Below are positions 16,355 through 24,642 of a DNA stretch of 64,000 nt, in pieces. The stretch is from Isobaculum melis (GTDB lineage: Bacteria; Bacillota; Bacilli; Lactobacillales; Carnobacteriaceae). Made by a program: the position numbers and the translations under genes. The notes beneath the pieces were generated by a model. The model worked only from the letters and a program-made list of their open reading frames with translations. It searched no databases and was not told the DNA's origin. The stretch covers positions 124,001 through 188,000 of the forward strand of contig NZ_FOHA01000001.1 of NCBI RefSeq assembly GCF_900111355.1, written 5' to 3'. Within the stretch, counting starts at the first letter, position 1, and the number at the start of each line of letters is the position of its first letter.

Positions 16355-18112
16355 ATGTTACACACAATTATTAAAGAAAATGCTTATCAAGATTCTATTG
16401 TGTTAATGCTGTTAACCAATAAAATTAGTACAATGGATCATGTGAATCGTGTTTCAATTATGATGGGAACACCTGCTAATAAAGATATTTTTGGTGGAAG
16501 TGGATTACGCACAGCAGAATTAGAAGCAGCTTCAGCCAATGATATGGCTATTGTTTTAGATACAGATGAGGCTTCAATTATTGATGCCGTTTTAGCCGAA
16601 GTAGATGAATTTTTAACCTCACAATCAATCTCTGATGATGAGGTTGCAGAAGAATCTGTTCGAACTTGGGATAAAGCAATGAAATTAGGCAAAGATGCAA
16701 ATATGGCGATGTTATCAATTCCGGGAACTTATGCTGCTTTAGAAGCTGAAAAAGCTTTAGATGAAGGCTTAAATACATTTATCTTTAGTGATAATATGAC
16801 GATTGAAGATGAGCTTCATTTAAAACAAAAAGCCCATGAAAAAGGCTTGCTCGTAATGGGTCCAGACTGTGGCACTGGTATTATTAATGGTGTACCAATG
16901 GCTTTTACAAACATTGTTCGCCCAGGCAGAATCGGCATTGTTGGCGCATCAGGAACAGGCATTCAAGAAGTTTCAACCATTATCGATAAATTAGGTGCAG
17001 GCGTAACGAACGCCATTGGAACAGGTGGTCGGGATTTATCAGAAAAAATTGGTGGCATTACAATGTTAGATAGTATTGCAGCTTTAGAGAATGATCAAAA
17101 TACAGATGTGATTGTTGTGATTTCTAAGCCACCAGCAAAAGTTGTTCGTGATAAAGTGGTTGCTTTATTAAGAAAAGTCAGCAAGCCTGTTGTTGCAATC
17201 TTCCTAGGCGAAAAACCAACACATCATGAGGAAAATCTATATTTTGCTTATACACTTGAAGAAACAGCTGAATTAGCAGTTGCCGCTTTAAATGGGACAG
17301 AAATAAAAGCCATTGAAGCAGAGCTAAGCTTACCAGTTGTTCATCTGCAAGAGAATCAAACACATATCAAAGGTTATTACTCAGGTGGTACCTTAGCAAG
17401 TGAAGCAGGTATGTTGATTGCAGATGCTTTAGCATTAAAAGAAGGCTTAATTAAACAAGATGGCTTTGTCCTAAAAACAGGTGGTCATGAAGTGATTGAC
17501 CTAGGTGATGATATGTATACACAAGGGAAGCCACACCCAATGATTGATCCAGAAAAACGGATTGAAATGTTAAAAGCAGCTGCAGGTGATCCAGAAACAG
17601 CGATTATTTTATTAGACGTTGTTCTTGGTTATGGTGCCCATGATGATATGGCAAGCCAATTAGCACCAGCGATTAAAGAAGTCAAAGAAACAGCTAAAGC
17701 AGCAGGACGTGAACTGGTTGTTCTTGGAACGGTTGTAGGAACGAAAAGTGATCCGCAAAACCTATTCCGTCAAAAAGAAATTTTAGAAGAAGCAGGTGTC
17801 ATTGTTTGTGATAGCAACAATAAAGCGGTTCGTACAGCTTTAGCCATTCTTGACCATGAAGTCAAAGATACCGATAAAAAAGTTGAAAAAGAGCTAGCTA
17901 CAACAGATGCAGTGATTCCAGTCGTATCAGAAAAAGTGACAGCATTATTACAAACGAAACCAGAAGTGATTAACCTAGGATTGAAGAGTTTCTCAGAAGC
18001 CATTCGTGAAACAGGTGGAAAAGCCGTTCAATTTGATTGGAGACCAGCAGCTGGTGGCGATGTTACCTTACAAAAAGTATTGTACTTCTTAGATCACTAC
18101 ACAGCAAAATAA
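16355..18112 (+). CDS. fdrA: FdrA-family protein, oxamate carbamoyltransferase subunit AllF
   Basis: A 585-residue protein related to succinyl-CoA synthetase folds. A Rossmann segment IGIVGASGTGIQEVSTII sits near residue 195, preceded by GPDCGTGIINGVPMAF, and a second nucleotide-type domain starts near residue 340 (GYYSGGTLASEAGML). In E. coli FdrA (AllF) works with YlbE and YlbF as oxamate carbamoyltransferase, converting oxalurate and phosphate to oxamate and carbamoyl phosphate. All three partner families follow here in the same order, then a carbamate kinase, which supports that role. RBS GAGGAA, ATG 16355. Confidence 0.85.
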   Translation: MLHTIIKENAYQDSIVLMLLTNKISTMDHVNRVSIMMGTPANKDIFGGSGLRTAELEAASANDMAIVLDTDEASIIDAVLAEVDEFLTSQSISDDEVAEESVRTWDKAMKLGKDANMAMLSIPGTYAALEAEKALDEGLNTFIFSDNMTIEDELHLKQKAHEKGLLVMGPDCGTGIINGVPMAFTNIVRPGRIGIVGASGTGIQEVSTIIDKLGAGVTNAIGTGGRDLSEKIGGITMLDSIAALENDQNTDVIVVISKPPAKVVRDKVVALLRKVSKPVVAIFLGEKPTHHEENLYFAYTLEETAELAVAALNGTEIKAIEAELSLPVVHLQENQTHIKGYYSGGTLASEAGMLIADALALKEGLIKQDGFVLKTGGHEVIDLGDDMYTQGKPHPMIDPEKRIEMLKAAAGDPETAIILLDVVLGYGAHDDMASQLAPAIKEVKETAKAAGRELVVLGTVVGTKSDPQNLFRQKEILEEAGVIVCDSNNKAVRTALAILDHEVKDTDKKVEKELATTDAVIPVVSEKVTALLQTKPEVINLGLKSFSEAIRETGGKAVQFDWRPAAGGDVTLQKVLYFLDHYTAK

Positions 18113-18151
18113 CACCCTTTAGTTGAAAATTATTTAGGAGGCTTATAAAGA

Positions 18152-19414
18152 ATGACTTATCAAACAATTGACGAAGCAAATAAAGCCGTTGCAGCTAAAG
18201 TAGTTGCATCAGCACCGTTTTTACTAGATGTTGTATCTGCAAAACAAGTAATCCCAGTGTTAGAAGGAAAAGTCTTGCTGCATGCGGGACCACCGATTAA
18301 ATGGGAAAATATGACAGAACCCATGCAAGGTTCATGTATTGGTGCCGTTCTTTTTGAAGAATGGGCAGCAGATGAAGCTAGTGCCAAAGCCTTATTAGAA
18401 AGTGGCGCAATTGAATTTATGCCCTGTCATCATGTAGATGCAGTCGGACCAATGGGCGGGATCACTTCAGGAAATATGCCTGTCTTTGTTGTTGAAAATA
18501 AAACAGACAAAAATGTTGCTTATTGTACAATGAACGAAGGAATTGGTGCTGTCTTAAGATTTGGCGCCTATTCAGAAGAAGTCGTGAATCGTTTACGTTG
18601 GATGCGTGATGTTTTAGGGCCAGCATTAAGCAAAGTGTTACACACTTTAGCAAATGGCATGAACTTAAATGTGATGATTGCTAAAGCCATTGCAATGGGA
18701 GACGAATTCCACCAACGTAATATTGCCGCTTCACTAGCTTTCTTAAAAGAAGTTGCACCAATCCTTGTCGATATTGAGATGGATGAAGCAGAACGTAAAC
18801 AAGTCATGAAATTCTTAGCAGATACAGACCAATTCTTCTTAAATATCATGATGGCAGCCTCTAAAGCAGTAATGGATGGCGCAAGAATGATCCAAGAAGG
18901 AACCATTGTAACCGCTATGTGCCGTAACGGCGAAAACTTTGGTATCCGTATTAGTGGGATGGGAGACGAATGGTTCACAGCTCCAGTTAACACACCACAA
19001 GGACTATACTTTACAGGTTATTCAGGTGAAGATGCCAACCCAGATATTGGAGATAGCGCGATTACAGAAACCTTTGGCGTAGGTGGTATGGCAATGATTG
19101 CAGCCCCTGCCGTAACACGCTTTGTTGGAACAGGAGGCTTTGGTGATGCACTTGCAATCAGTAATGAAATGATGGAGATTGTGATTGACCGCAATCCAAA
19201 CTTTACCGTACCAACTTGGGACTTCCAAGGAATCTGTCTAGGAATTGATGCCCGTAAAGTCGTTGAAACAGGCATTACACCAGTTATTAACACAGGAATT
19301 GCACACAAAAAAGCTGGCGTTGGACAAATCGGTGCAGGAACAGTGCATCCACCACTTGCTTGCTTTGAAAAAGCCATTGTTGCCTATGCAAAAAAATTAG
19401 GCATGAGCATCTAA
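18152..19414 (+). CDS. ylbE: YlbE family (DUF1116), oxamate carbamoyltransferase subunit AllG
   Basis: 420 residues, matching the usual DUF1116 length of about 419. Conserved Gly- and Asn-rich stretches are visible (HAGPPIKWENMTEPMQGSC, MCRNGENFGIRISGMGDEW, GICLGIDARKVVETGITPV). No membrane segments. It lies 39 bases after fdrA with ribosome binding site TAGGAGG. In the E. coli allantoin pathway this family forms part of the oxamate carbamoyltransferase; the individual catalytic contribution of the subunit is not something I can read. A terminator-like hairpin follows it. Confidence 0.85.
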   Translation: MTYQTIDEANKAVAAKVVASAPFLLDVVSAKQVIPVLEGKVLLHAGPPIKWENMTEPMQGSCIGAVLFEEWAADEASAKALLESGAIEFMPCHHVDAVGPMGGITSGNMPVFVVENKTDKNVAYCTMNEGIGAVLRFGAYSEEVVNRLRWMRDVLGPALSKVLHTLANGMNLNVMIAKAIAMGDEFHQRNIAASLAFLKEVAPILVDIEMDEAERKQVMKFLADTDQFFLNIMMAASKAVMDGARMIQEGTIVTAMCRNGENFGIRISGMGDEWFTAPVNTPQGLYFTGYSGEDANPDIGDSAITETFGVGGMAMIAAPAVTRFVGTGGFGDALAISNEMMEIVIDRNPNFTVPTWDFQGICLGIDARKVVETGITPVINTGIAHKKAGVGQIGAGTVHPPLACFEKAIVAYAKKLGMSI

Positions 19415-19428
19415 AAGAAAGTGATCCT

Positions 19429-19465
19429 ATTTGGGAAAGAGTCTGTCTCCTTTCCCAAATTTTTT
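19429..19465 (+). terminator. terminator-like hairpin between ylbE and ylbF
   Basis: Stem ATTTGGGAAAG / CTTTCCCAAAT, 10-base loop, followed by TTTTT. It lies inside the ureide operon and should reduce transcription of ylbF and the carbamate kinase relative to upstream genes. Confidence 0.7.
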
Positions 19466-19499
19466 CGGAGAAAAATAATAGAAAGTGAGGCTTTGAAAG

Positions 19500-20342
19500 A
19501 TGAAAGTATATGCTCAAAAATACAGTGAATATGCGATGACATTAGACTCCCCAAAAAGTTGGTCTGTGCATAGTGTCTTTGAGAATGGCTTTAACCTCAT
19601 TTCAGACCAACGCTTACTCTTTATTGGCACCGAAAAAAATGGCACCTTACCTTTTGCCATCCATTTATCCGCAAGAGATATCAAAGCCATTCTCCCTTTA
19701 ATAAAAAAAGGACAAACTTTTACTAGAGAACACCAAGCATGGCTTGCTCTTGAGATACCTTGCACAATTTCACTTCAGTATGCAGGACATTATCAAACCA
19801 AGCTGGAGCCTACTTCAAGTCTAGATAAGGGACAATACCAAGCATTACAAGAAGCTGTCAAAAAAAGTGCAGCCATTAACGGCTTTGATCAGCCATTAGC
19901 AACAATTGATTGGTCAAAGCAACGATTTGGACAAGCCCTATTTAGCACGGAACCTGCTCAACAAGAGGAAGCCATCCGCTATTTTATTGGTAGAGGCAAA
20001 GGTTTAACCCCTTCTGGGGATGATTTATTACTAGGAATACTAGCTGTTCATCATCAATTTGGCCTAGTTTTACCAAGCTTTCTCACCACATTAGCACAAA
20101 TTGTTACAACTGAGAATTGCACCACAGATGTGAGCAAAGCTTATTTAAAACATGCCATCAAGGGTGAATTTAGTAGCAGTATTTTACAATTAATGAAGGG
20201 CCTTTCTATCAACCCACGAGAAAATATGTCTTTTGCGCTACAGCAAGTCCTAGCCCATGGACATACCTCAGGTGCAGATACAATAACTGGACTATTATTA
20301 GGTTTGTATCAATTAGTTGAGAGAGAAAATAAGCAGAAATGA
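19500..20342 (+). CDS. ylbF: YlbF family (DUF2877), oxamate carbamoyltransferase subunit AllH
   Basis: 280 residues with the DUF2877 core GRGKGLTPSGDDLLLGIL near residue 165 and a C-terminal HGHTSGADTITGLLLGLY. These Gly/Ser/Asp-rich loops are the most conserved part of the family. It is the third component of the FdrA-YlbE-YlbF set thought to release carbamoyl phosphate from oxalurate. Start ATG 19500 follows GTGAGG. It is separated from ylbE by a hairpin with a U-tract and followed after 42 bases by the carbamate kinase gene. Confidence 0.83.
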   Translation: MKVYAQKYSEYAMTLDSPKSWSVHSVFENGFNLISDQRLLFIGTEKNGTLPFAIHLSARDIKAILPLIKKGQTFTREHQAWLALEIPCTISLQYAGHYQTKLEPTSSLDKGQYQALQEAVKKSAAINGFDQPLATIDWSKQRFGQALFSTEPAQQEEAIRYFIGRGKGLTPSGDDLLLGILAVHHQFGLVLPSFLTTLAQIVTTENCTTDVSKAYLKHAIKGEFSSSILQLMKGLSINPRENMSFALQQVLAHGHTSGADTITGLLLGLYQLVERENKQK

Positions 20343-20384
20343 CGTCACAATCAAGTGACGCAATATGAACTGGAGGAAAATACA

Positions 20385-21329
20385 ATGGGAAAAAGAGTCG
20401 TGATCGCACTTGGTGGAAATGCAATTTTACGCCCCAACCAAGAAGCAACCTATGAGAATCAATTAAAGAATGTAGAAATGAGTGCAGAGCTAATCGCAGC
20501 AGTCAAAAAAGCTGGACATCAAGTGATTGTGACACATGGTAACGGACCACAAGTAGGAAACATTCTACGCCAAAACGAAGAAGCAAAAGCGTTTGTTCCG
20601 GCCTTGCCAATTGATGTTTGTAGTGCAGAATCACAAGGCTTTATTGGCTATATGATGGAGCAAACCTTAAAGAACCAATTAACAAAAAATCAATTATCAG
20701 GTAATGTTGTGACCCTTTTAACAGAAACCGAAGTGGCAGCCAATGATCCAGCTTTTAATGAACCAACCAAACCAATTGGTGTCTTCTTCACAGAAGCAGA
20801 AGCGAAAGCTTTAGAAGCAGAAAAAGGCTGGGCAACAGGCGAAGATGCAGGCCGTGGCTATCGTCGCTTAGTCCCTTCACCACAACCAATGAAAATCCAT
20901 GGCGTTGAAGCGATTCAAGCACTACTTGAGCTAGATAATATTGTGGTTTCAACAGGTGGCGGCGGCATCCCAGTAGTTGCTGATCAAGCAGGCCTGTTGA
21001 CAGGAGTAGAAGCCGTTATTGACAAAGACCGCTCAGCGCTACGCCTATCAGAGCAAGTCTCAGCAGATGTCTTTATGATTTTAACAGATGTGCCAAATGT
21101 TTATTTAAACTTTGGGAAGCCTGACCAATTAAAATTAGAAGCTGTCTCACTAGCAGATGCCAACCGTTATATGGCGGAAGGTCACTTTGCTGATGGCAGT
21201 ATGGGACCTAAAATGGAAGCAGCGATTGCTTTTGCAACTGGTGGAAAAGAAGCGATTATTTGCTCACTAGATGAAGCAGTTGAAGCATTAGCAGGAAATG
21301 CTGGCACACGAATTTTACCGAATAAATAA
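20385..21329 (+). CDS. allK: catabolic carbamate kinase (AllK/ArcC family)
   Basis: A 314-residue amino acid kinase family protein with carbamate kinase motifs: ALGGNAIL at the N-terminus, THGNGPQVGN near residue 49, VSTGGGGIPVV and VIDKDRSALRLSE. It transfers phosphate from carbamoyl phosphate to ADP, giving ATP, ammonia and CO2. As the last gene after fdrA-ylbE-ylbF it is the expected energy-conserving step of oxalurate breakdown, as E. coli YbcF (AllK) is. The ATG at 20385 follows GGAGG; an upstream GTG extension is not supported. It could also serve arginine or DDAH-derived citrulline catabolism, but no ornithine carbamoyltransferase is present here. Confidence 0.9.
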   Translation: MGKRVVIALGGNAILRPNQEATYENQLKNVEMSAELIAAVKKAGHQVIVTHGNGPQVGNILRQNEEAKAFVPALPIDVCSAESQGFIGYMMEQTLKNQLTKNQLSGNVVTLLTETEVAANDPAFNEPTKPIGVFFTEAEAKALEAEKGWATGEDAGRGYRRLVPSPQPMKIHGVEAIQALLELDNIVVSTGGGGIPVVADQAGLLTGVEAVIDKDRSALRLSEQVSADVFMILTDVPNVYLNFGKPDQLKLEAVSLADANRYMAEGHFADGSMGPKMEAAIAFATGGKEAIICSLDEAVEALAGNAGTRILPNK

Positions 21330-21372
21330 AATAAAGATGCAATCAGCTGTTTTGTGATTGCATCTTTATTTT
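21328..21372. terminator. bidirectional terminator after the ureide operon
   Basis: Stem AAATAAAGATGCAATCA / TGATTGCATCTTTATTT with an A/T-rich outer part and U-tails on both strands. It separates the carbamate kinase gene from the convergent DUF4259 gene. Confidence 0.85.
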
Positions 21373-21373
21373 A

Positions 21374-21802
21374 TTAACAATTTTTTTCTAACTCAATTAA
21401 TTCAGCAACCAATTCTTTAAGATAATTTTTAATTGTTTCTTGGTTGAAGTATAACGCTACTAATTCATGTGTATCATCAATTTTCTGAATAAATGTAATT
21501 AAAAATTGAATAGCTTCTTTCTGAATGTTATAGCTTTTTAATTTTTTTAATTCTTCATAGATAAATGGTTCTTTTTTTACCATTTGTAATGTCAACTCCG
21601 CAAGTGCTATCGTTGAATTATCATATAAAAATTCTTCTTCTTCATTTAAATTCTCAGTCATAAAACCAAGTTCAACTAATTGTTGAGTAATTTGTTGTAA
21701 ATTAAAAACAGAGATATTTTCTTCCTCTATGTACTGACCAATTGCAGATACAACGTCAAGCCCTTCATCACTTTCTAATGCTTTGATTCCCCATGCGCCC
21801 AT
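21374..21802 (-). CDS. DUF4259 domain protein
   Basis: A 142-residue protein beginning MGAWGIKALESDEGLDVVS, the typical opening of DUF4259 proteins. The rest is helical, acidic and without membrane segments. Function is unknown. Such proteins are scattered in Firmicutes, sometimes near toxin-immunity genes, and are suspected immunity proteins. It interrupts the ureide region on the opposite strand and has no evident link to it. Start ATG 21802 is preceded on its strand by GAGAGGAAG. Confidence 0.75.
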   Translation of the reverse strand: MGAWGIKALESDEGLDVVSAIGQYIEEENISVFNLQQITQQLVELGFMTENLNEEEEFLYDNSTIALAELTLQMVKKEPFIYEELKKLKSYNIQKEAIQFLITFIQKIDDTHELVALYFNQETIKNYLKELVAELIELEKNC

Positions 21803-21967
21803 AAAAACTTCCTCTCTTATTCTTTATTAGTATCCATACTTTATTTTATCATCTTATAAACTAGGAGAAAAGAGTTATTTCTCCTTCGTTTTTAAGCAAA
21901 AAAATTGCTTTTATAATCAGCTCAATGCATGCTTAGCTCATTAAAACAATCGCAGAGGTGAAAAAAC

Positions 21968-22732
21968 ATGAAACATTTACTATTAACTGCAACTGCATGC
22001 CTACTCTTACTAACAGGGTGCAATACACAAGCTGAGAAAAATAAGGAGGCCAGTAAAATGAAAGAATCCACTGAAGAAAGTTTAAGTAATTCATCAAGAG
22101 AAGCAAGCTCTGTTAGTTCAGAAAACAGCCAACATTATGAGTCTGGTGCATTATTAAGCGCCGTTTCAGAAAATAATTTCACATTAGTTGAATCGATTTT
22201 GAAAGATACAACCTATGCCATCAATGAACAAAATGACCAAGGAGAAACCCCGTTGCTCATTGCGACGCACCAAAATTTTGTACCAATTGCAAAAGTACTA
22301 ATTGATCGTGGTGCAGATATTAACCTACAAGACCATATTTCAGATAGTGCCTTTTTATATGCAGGCGCACAAGGGAAAACGGAGATTTTACAATATATGC
22401 TGACAAAAGGCACACCAAATTTTACAATCTATAACCGTTTTGGCGGCAATGCCTTAATTCCAGCTGCTGAAAAAGGCCATTTAGAGAATGTTATCTTACT
22501 CCTTGAAGATGGCAGAATACCTGTTGATTTCCAAAATGACTTTGGGTATACAGCATTGATTGAGGCAGTTGCTTTAACCGATGGCTCAGAGGTTTATCAA
22601 CAAATAATTCAAGCCTTATTAGCGAAAGGTGCAAATAAGCATTTAACAGATAACTATGGTATGACTGCTGAAGCCTATGCAACAAAATTAGGCTATACTA
22701 AAATGAGCGAAATATTAGCAACTTATCCATAA
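21968..22732 (+). CDS. ankyrin-repeat lipoprotein
   Basis: 254 residues. A lipoprotein signal peptide ends in LLLTGC with the lipidated Cys at about residue 18. A Ser/Glu-rich linker follows to residue about 55. Then come four or five ankyrin repeats (for example NDQGETPLLIATHQNFVPIA, HISDSAFLYAGAQGKTEIL, NDFGYTALIEAVALTDG). The protein should sit on the outer face of the membrane and mediate protein binding. Secreted ankyrin lipoproteins in Firmicutes are often suspected immunity or protective factors, but nothing here proves that. It is flanked by its own terminator. Confidence 0.8.
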   Translation: MKHLLLTATACLLLLTGCNTQAEKNKEASKMKESTEESLSNSSREASSVSSENSQHYESGALLSAVSENNFTLVESILKDTTYAINEQNDQGETPLLIATHQNFVPIAKVLIDRGADINLQDHISDSAFLYAGAQGKTEILQYMLTKGTPNFTIYNRFGGNALIPAAEKGHLENVILLLEDGRIPVDFQNDFGYTALIEAVALTDGSEVYQQIIQALLAKGANKHLTDNYGMTAEAYATKLGYTKMSEILATYP

Positions 22733-22775
22733 TTCATTCACTAAGCGAGTAGTTGTTGCGAAATCAGTAAAACAT

Positions 22776-22821
22776 AAAAATAGTTCAAGCAAAGAATGTT
22801 CTTTGTTTGAACTATTTTTTT
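22776..22821. terminator. bidirectional terminator
   Basis: Stem AAATAGTTCAAGCAAAGAA / TTCTTTGTTTGAACTATTT with a 2-base loop and U-tails on both strands. It lies between the ankyrin lipoprotein gene and the convergent pucR gene. Confidence 0.85.
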
Positions 22822-22827
22822 CTTCTA

Positions 22828-24465
22828 TTAAATCCTTTCCATATCAGAAAGAATCAAAGCCAATCTTAAATTCAAAGAAAAGACAGGATCAGTAATCGAG
22901 GTTTCAAATAATTTTTCACACTTTGCAATCCGATATTTTACCGTATTACGATGAATAAACAGCTTCTTAGAAGTAGTTGTAATTTCATATTGCGATTCTA
23001 AATAAACCTTCAAAGTACGACGCAGCTCACGAGCCATTTCATTTTTCGGATAAGCTAATGACTTCAAATTTTCCACACAAAAGTTTTCAATTTCCTCTTT
23101 CGGCACATACTCAATTAACTTATGAATCCCCTTAGACTGATAAAAATTCACAATTGGCTGCTTTTCTTCAGCAAGCCCAGCATTTAAAGCATCTAAAGCT
23201 TCATGATAAGAAAAATGAATATCATTTGGATTATCCACTTCATTTCCAACTGAAAAATGTAACGAAATAGGCAATAGTTTGCTTAACTCATCCCTGAGAT
23301 GCGTCAAAGTATCATTAAATAAAATCGTCGATTTCTGCAATAAAATCGCATAATGCTGACTATTTTTGATAGGGAATAATAACGCCTTTTTAAAATGAAT
23401 CGGAAGCTGCTGATTGAGCCATTCAAAAGTCAACTGATGCCGATCATTGGTCAGCTGTCCATTCATTTTATCCTGAGCAGTTTCTTCAAAATTGACAATC
23501 ATCACCCGATAATAATCCGTATCAATCAAGCCATAATCCTTCCCATAATCCAGCCAATTTAAATGTAAAACCTCTTTAGTCGGTTTCTTTTCAGTCAGCT
23601 GATGAAAAAAGTCCTCTTGTAAGCTCAAACGATTCTCTACAATTTTCACATTTTTATACAGGGTATAAGATAACACGGTATTGGCCTGTTCAATGGCAAA
23701 TTGTGAAAATGGATAAGGAATATGATCCACTTTAAAAATAACTAACAAATAAGGAAAATAAGAATTCGTCATAATCGGATAAACTGAAACCAATAACTTT
23801 TGTTTTGCGTCATCATCTAACATAAAAGAATGCTCTTTCCCAGAATCTCTGGCTTTCATTAATAAAGGCTGCATTTTCTGAATCATTTTTTTCGTTAATA
23901 ACGCCTCTTTTTGTAATTGCTTAGACTGCGCTACAATTTCAATAAATGGGTCAATCAGTAACACAGGTCGCTTTAAAATAGTCCCTAAATGACGAATCAA
24001 AGAATCAATTGTAGCCCCTTTAATCATCATATCTGAGAACTTTTTCTGAATGTCTAATGCATAATTAAGCTTTTCTGTTTCATGATCCCATATATAAGAT
24101 AACAATTGATGGGAAACAGTTCCCAGCGTAACCGTAGCAGGAATTTGTAAAATGGGGAAATTTAATTCATCTGCTACCTCTAAAACCATTGGATCAAGCT
24201 CATTTAAAAAACGCCCTAGCTTAATCCCAATACCAGCAGCAGGCAGAGCAGCTAAGGAGCGAATCATCTCACAAAGTCCAACAGGATCCTCCTTAAAAGT
24301 CATAGCAGTAGTTAATAAGAAAACATTTTTAGGCAAATAATGGGCCATATCAGGGGTTTCAGAAATTTCAATTGTATCAACTGTTCGGTCTAAATGAGCT
24401 TGCCCATTAAGAACCTGAATATTAGAAAATCTAGGAATTTTAAGTAAATCACCAAGCGTTGTCAT
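22828..24465 (-). CDS. pucR: PucR-family transcriptional regulator of purine/ureide catabolism
   Basis: A 545-residue protein with the PucR architecture. Residues about 5-125 are the PucR N-terminal ligand domain (TLGDLLKIPRFSNIQVLNG). A middle GGDEF-like/CdaR domain follows, and the C-terminal PucR helix-turn-helix is near residues 485-540, with TTSKKLFIHRNTVKYRIAKC. In Bacillus subtilis PucR activates purine and allantoin catabolism with allantoin-type effectors. It is divergent from pucG and next to the ureide operon, so it is very likely the local regulator. I did not find a clear match to the Bacillus PucR box upstream of allC or pucG. AGGAGTG precedes the start. Confidence 0.88.
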   Translation of the reverse strand: MTTLGDLLKIPRFSNIQVLNGQAHLDRTVDTIEISETPDMAHYLPKNVFLLTTAMTFKEDPVGLCEMIRSLAALPAAGIGIKLGRFLNELDPMVLEVADELNFPILQIPATVTLGTVSHQLLSYIWDHETEKLNYALDIQKKFSDMMIKGATIDSLIRHLGTILKRPVLLIDPFIEIVAQSKQLQKEALLTKKMIQKMQPLLMKARDSGKEHSFMLDDDAKQKLLVSVYPIMTNSYFPYLLVIFKVDHIPYPFSQFAIEQANTVLSYTLYKNVKIVENRLSLQEDFFHQLTEKKPTKEVLHLNWLDYGKDYGLIDTDYYRVMIVNFEETAQDKMNGQLTNDRHQLTFEWLNQQLPIHFKKALLFPIKNSQHYAILLQKSTILFNDTLTHLRDELSKLLPISLHFSVGNEVDNPNDIHFSYHEALDALNAGLAEEKQPIVNFYQSKGIHKLIEYVPKEEIENFCVENLKSLAYPKNEMARELRRTLKVYLESQYEITTTSKKLFIHRNTVKYRIAKCEKLFETSITDPVFSLNLRLALILSDMERI

Positions 24466-24508
24466 GGTTTAGAAGCACTCCTTTATGATTGGATAAAAAT
24501 TGTTTGTT

Positions 24509-24538
24509 TTGCACGGATACATCTAGTTCAATTATACA
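24509..24538 (+). promoter_or_regulatory. promoter for pucG
   Basis: TTGCAC, an 18-base spacer, and TATACA (24533-24538). It lies in the 177-base divergent region between pucR and pucG, about 100 bases before the pucG start. Confidence 0.5.
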
Positions 24539-24642
24539 GAATAAACAAAAATTAATAAAGAGAGATAGCTTAAAATATAGGGAAGAAAGCCGTTCAAATA
24601 ATCAAGAGCAGCAGTTTAATTAAAACAAGGAGATGGAAACGG

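Noticed and set aside
19018-19377. 119-codon reverse frame inside ylbE
   Set aside because: Antisense shadow; low-complexity Pro/Ser/Ile composition.
20344-20359. GTCACAATCAAGTGAC inverted repeat before the carbamate kinase gene
   Set aside because: Only 5-bp arms. A similar CGTCACAATCAA occurs at 15183, but the match is too short to call a repeat family.
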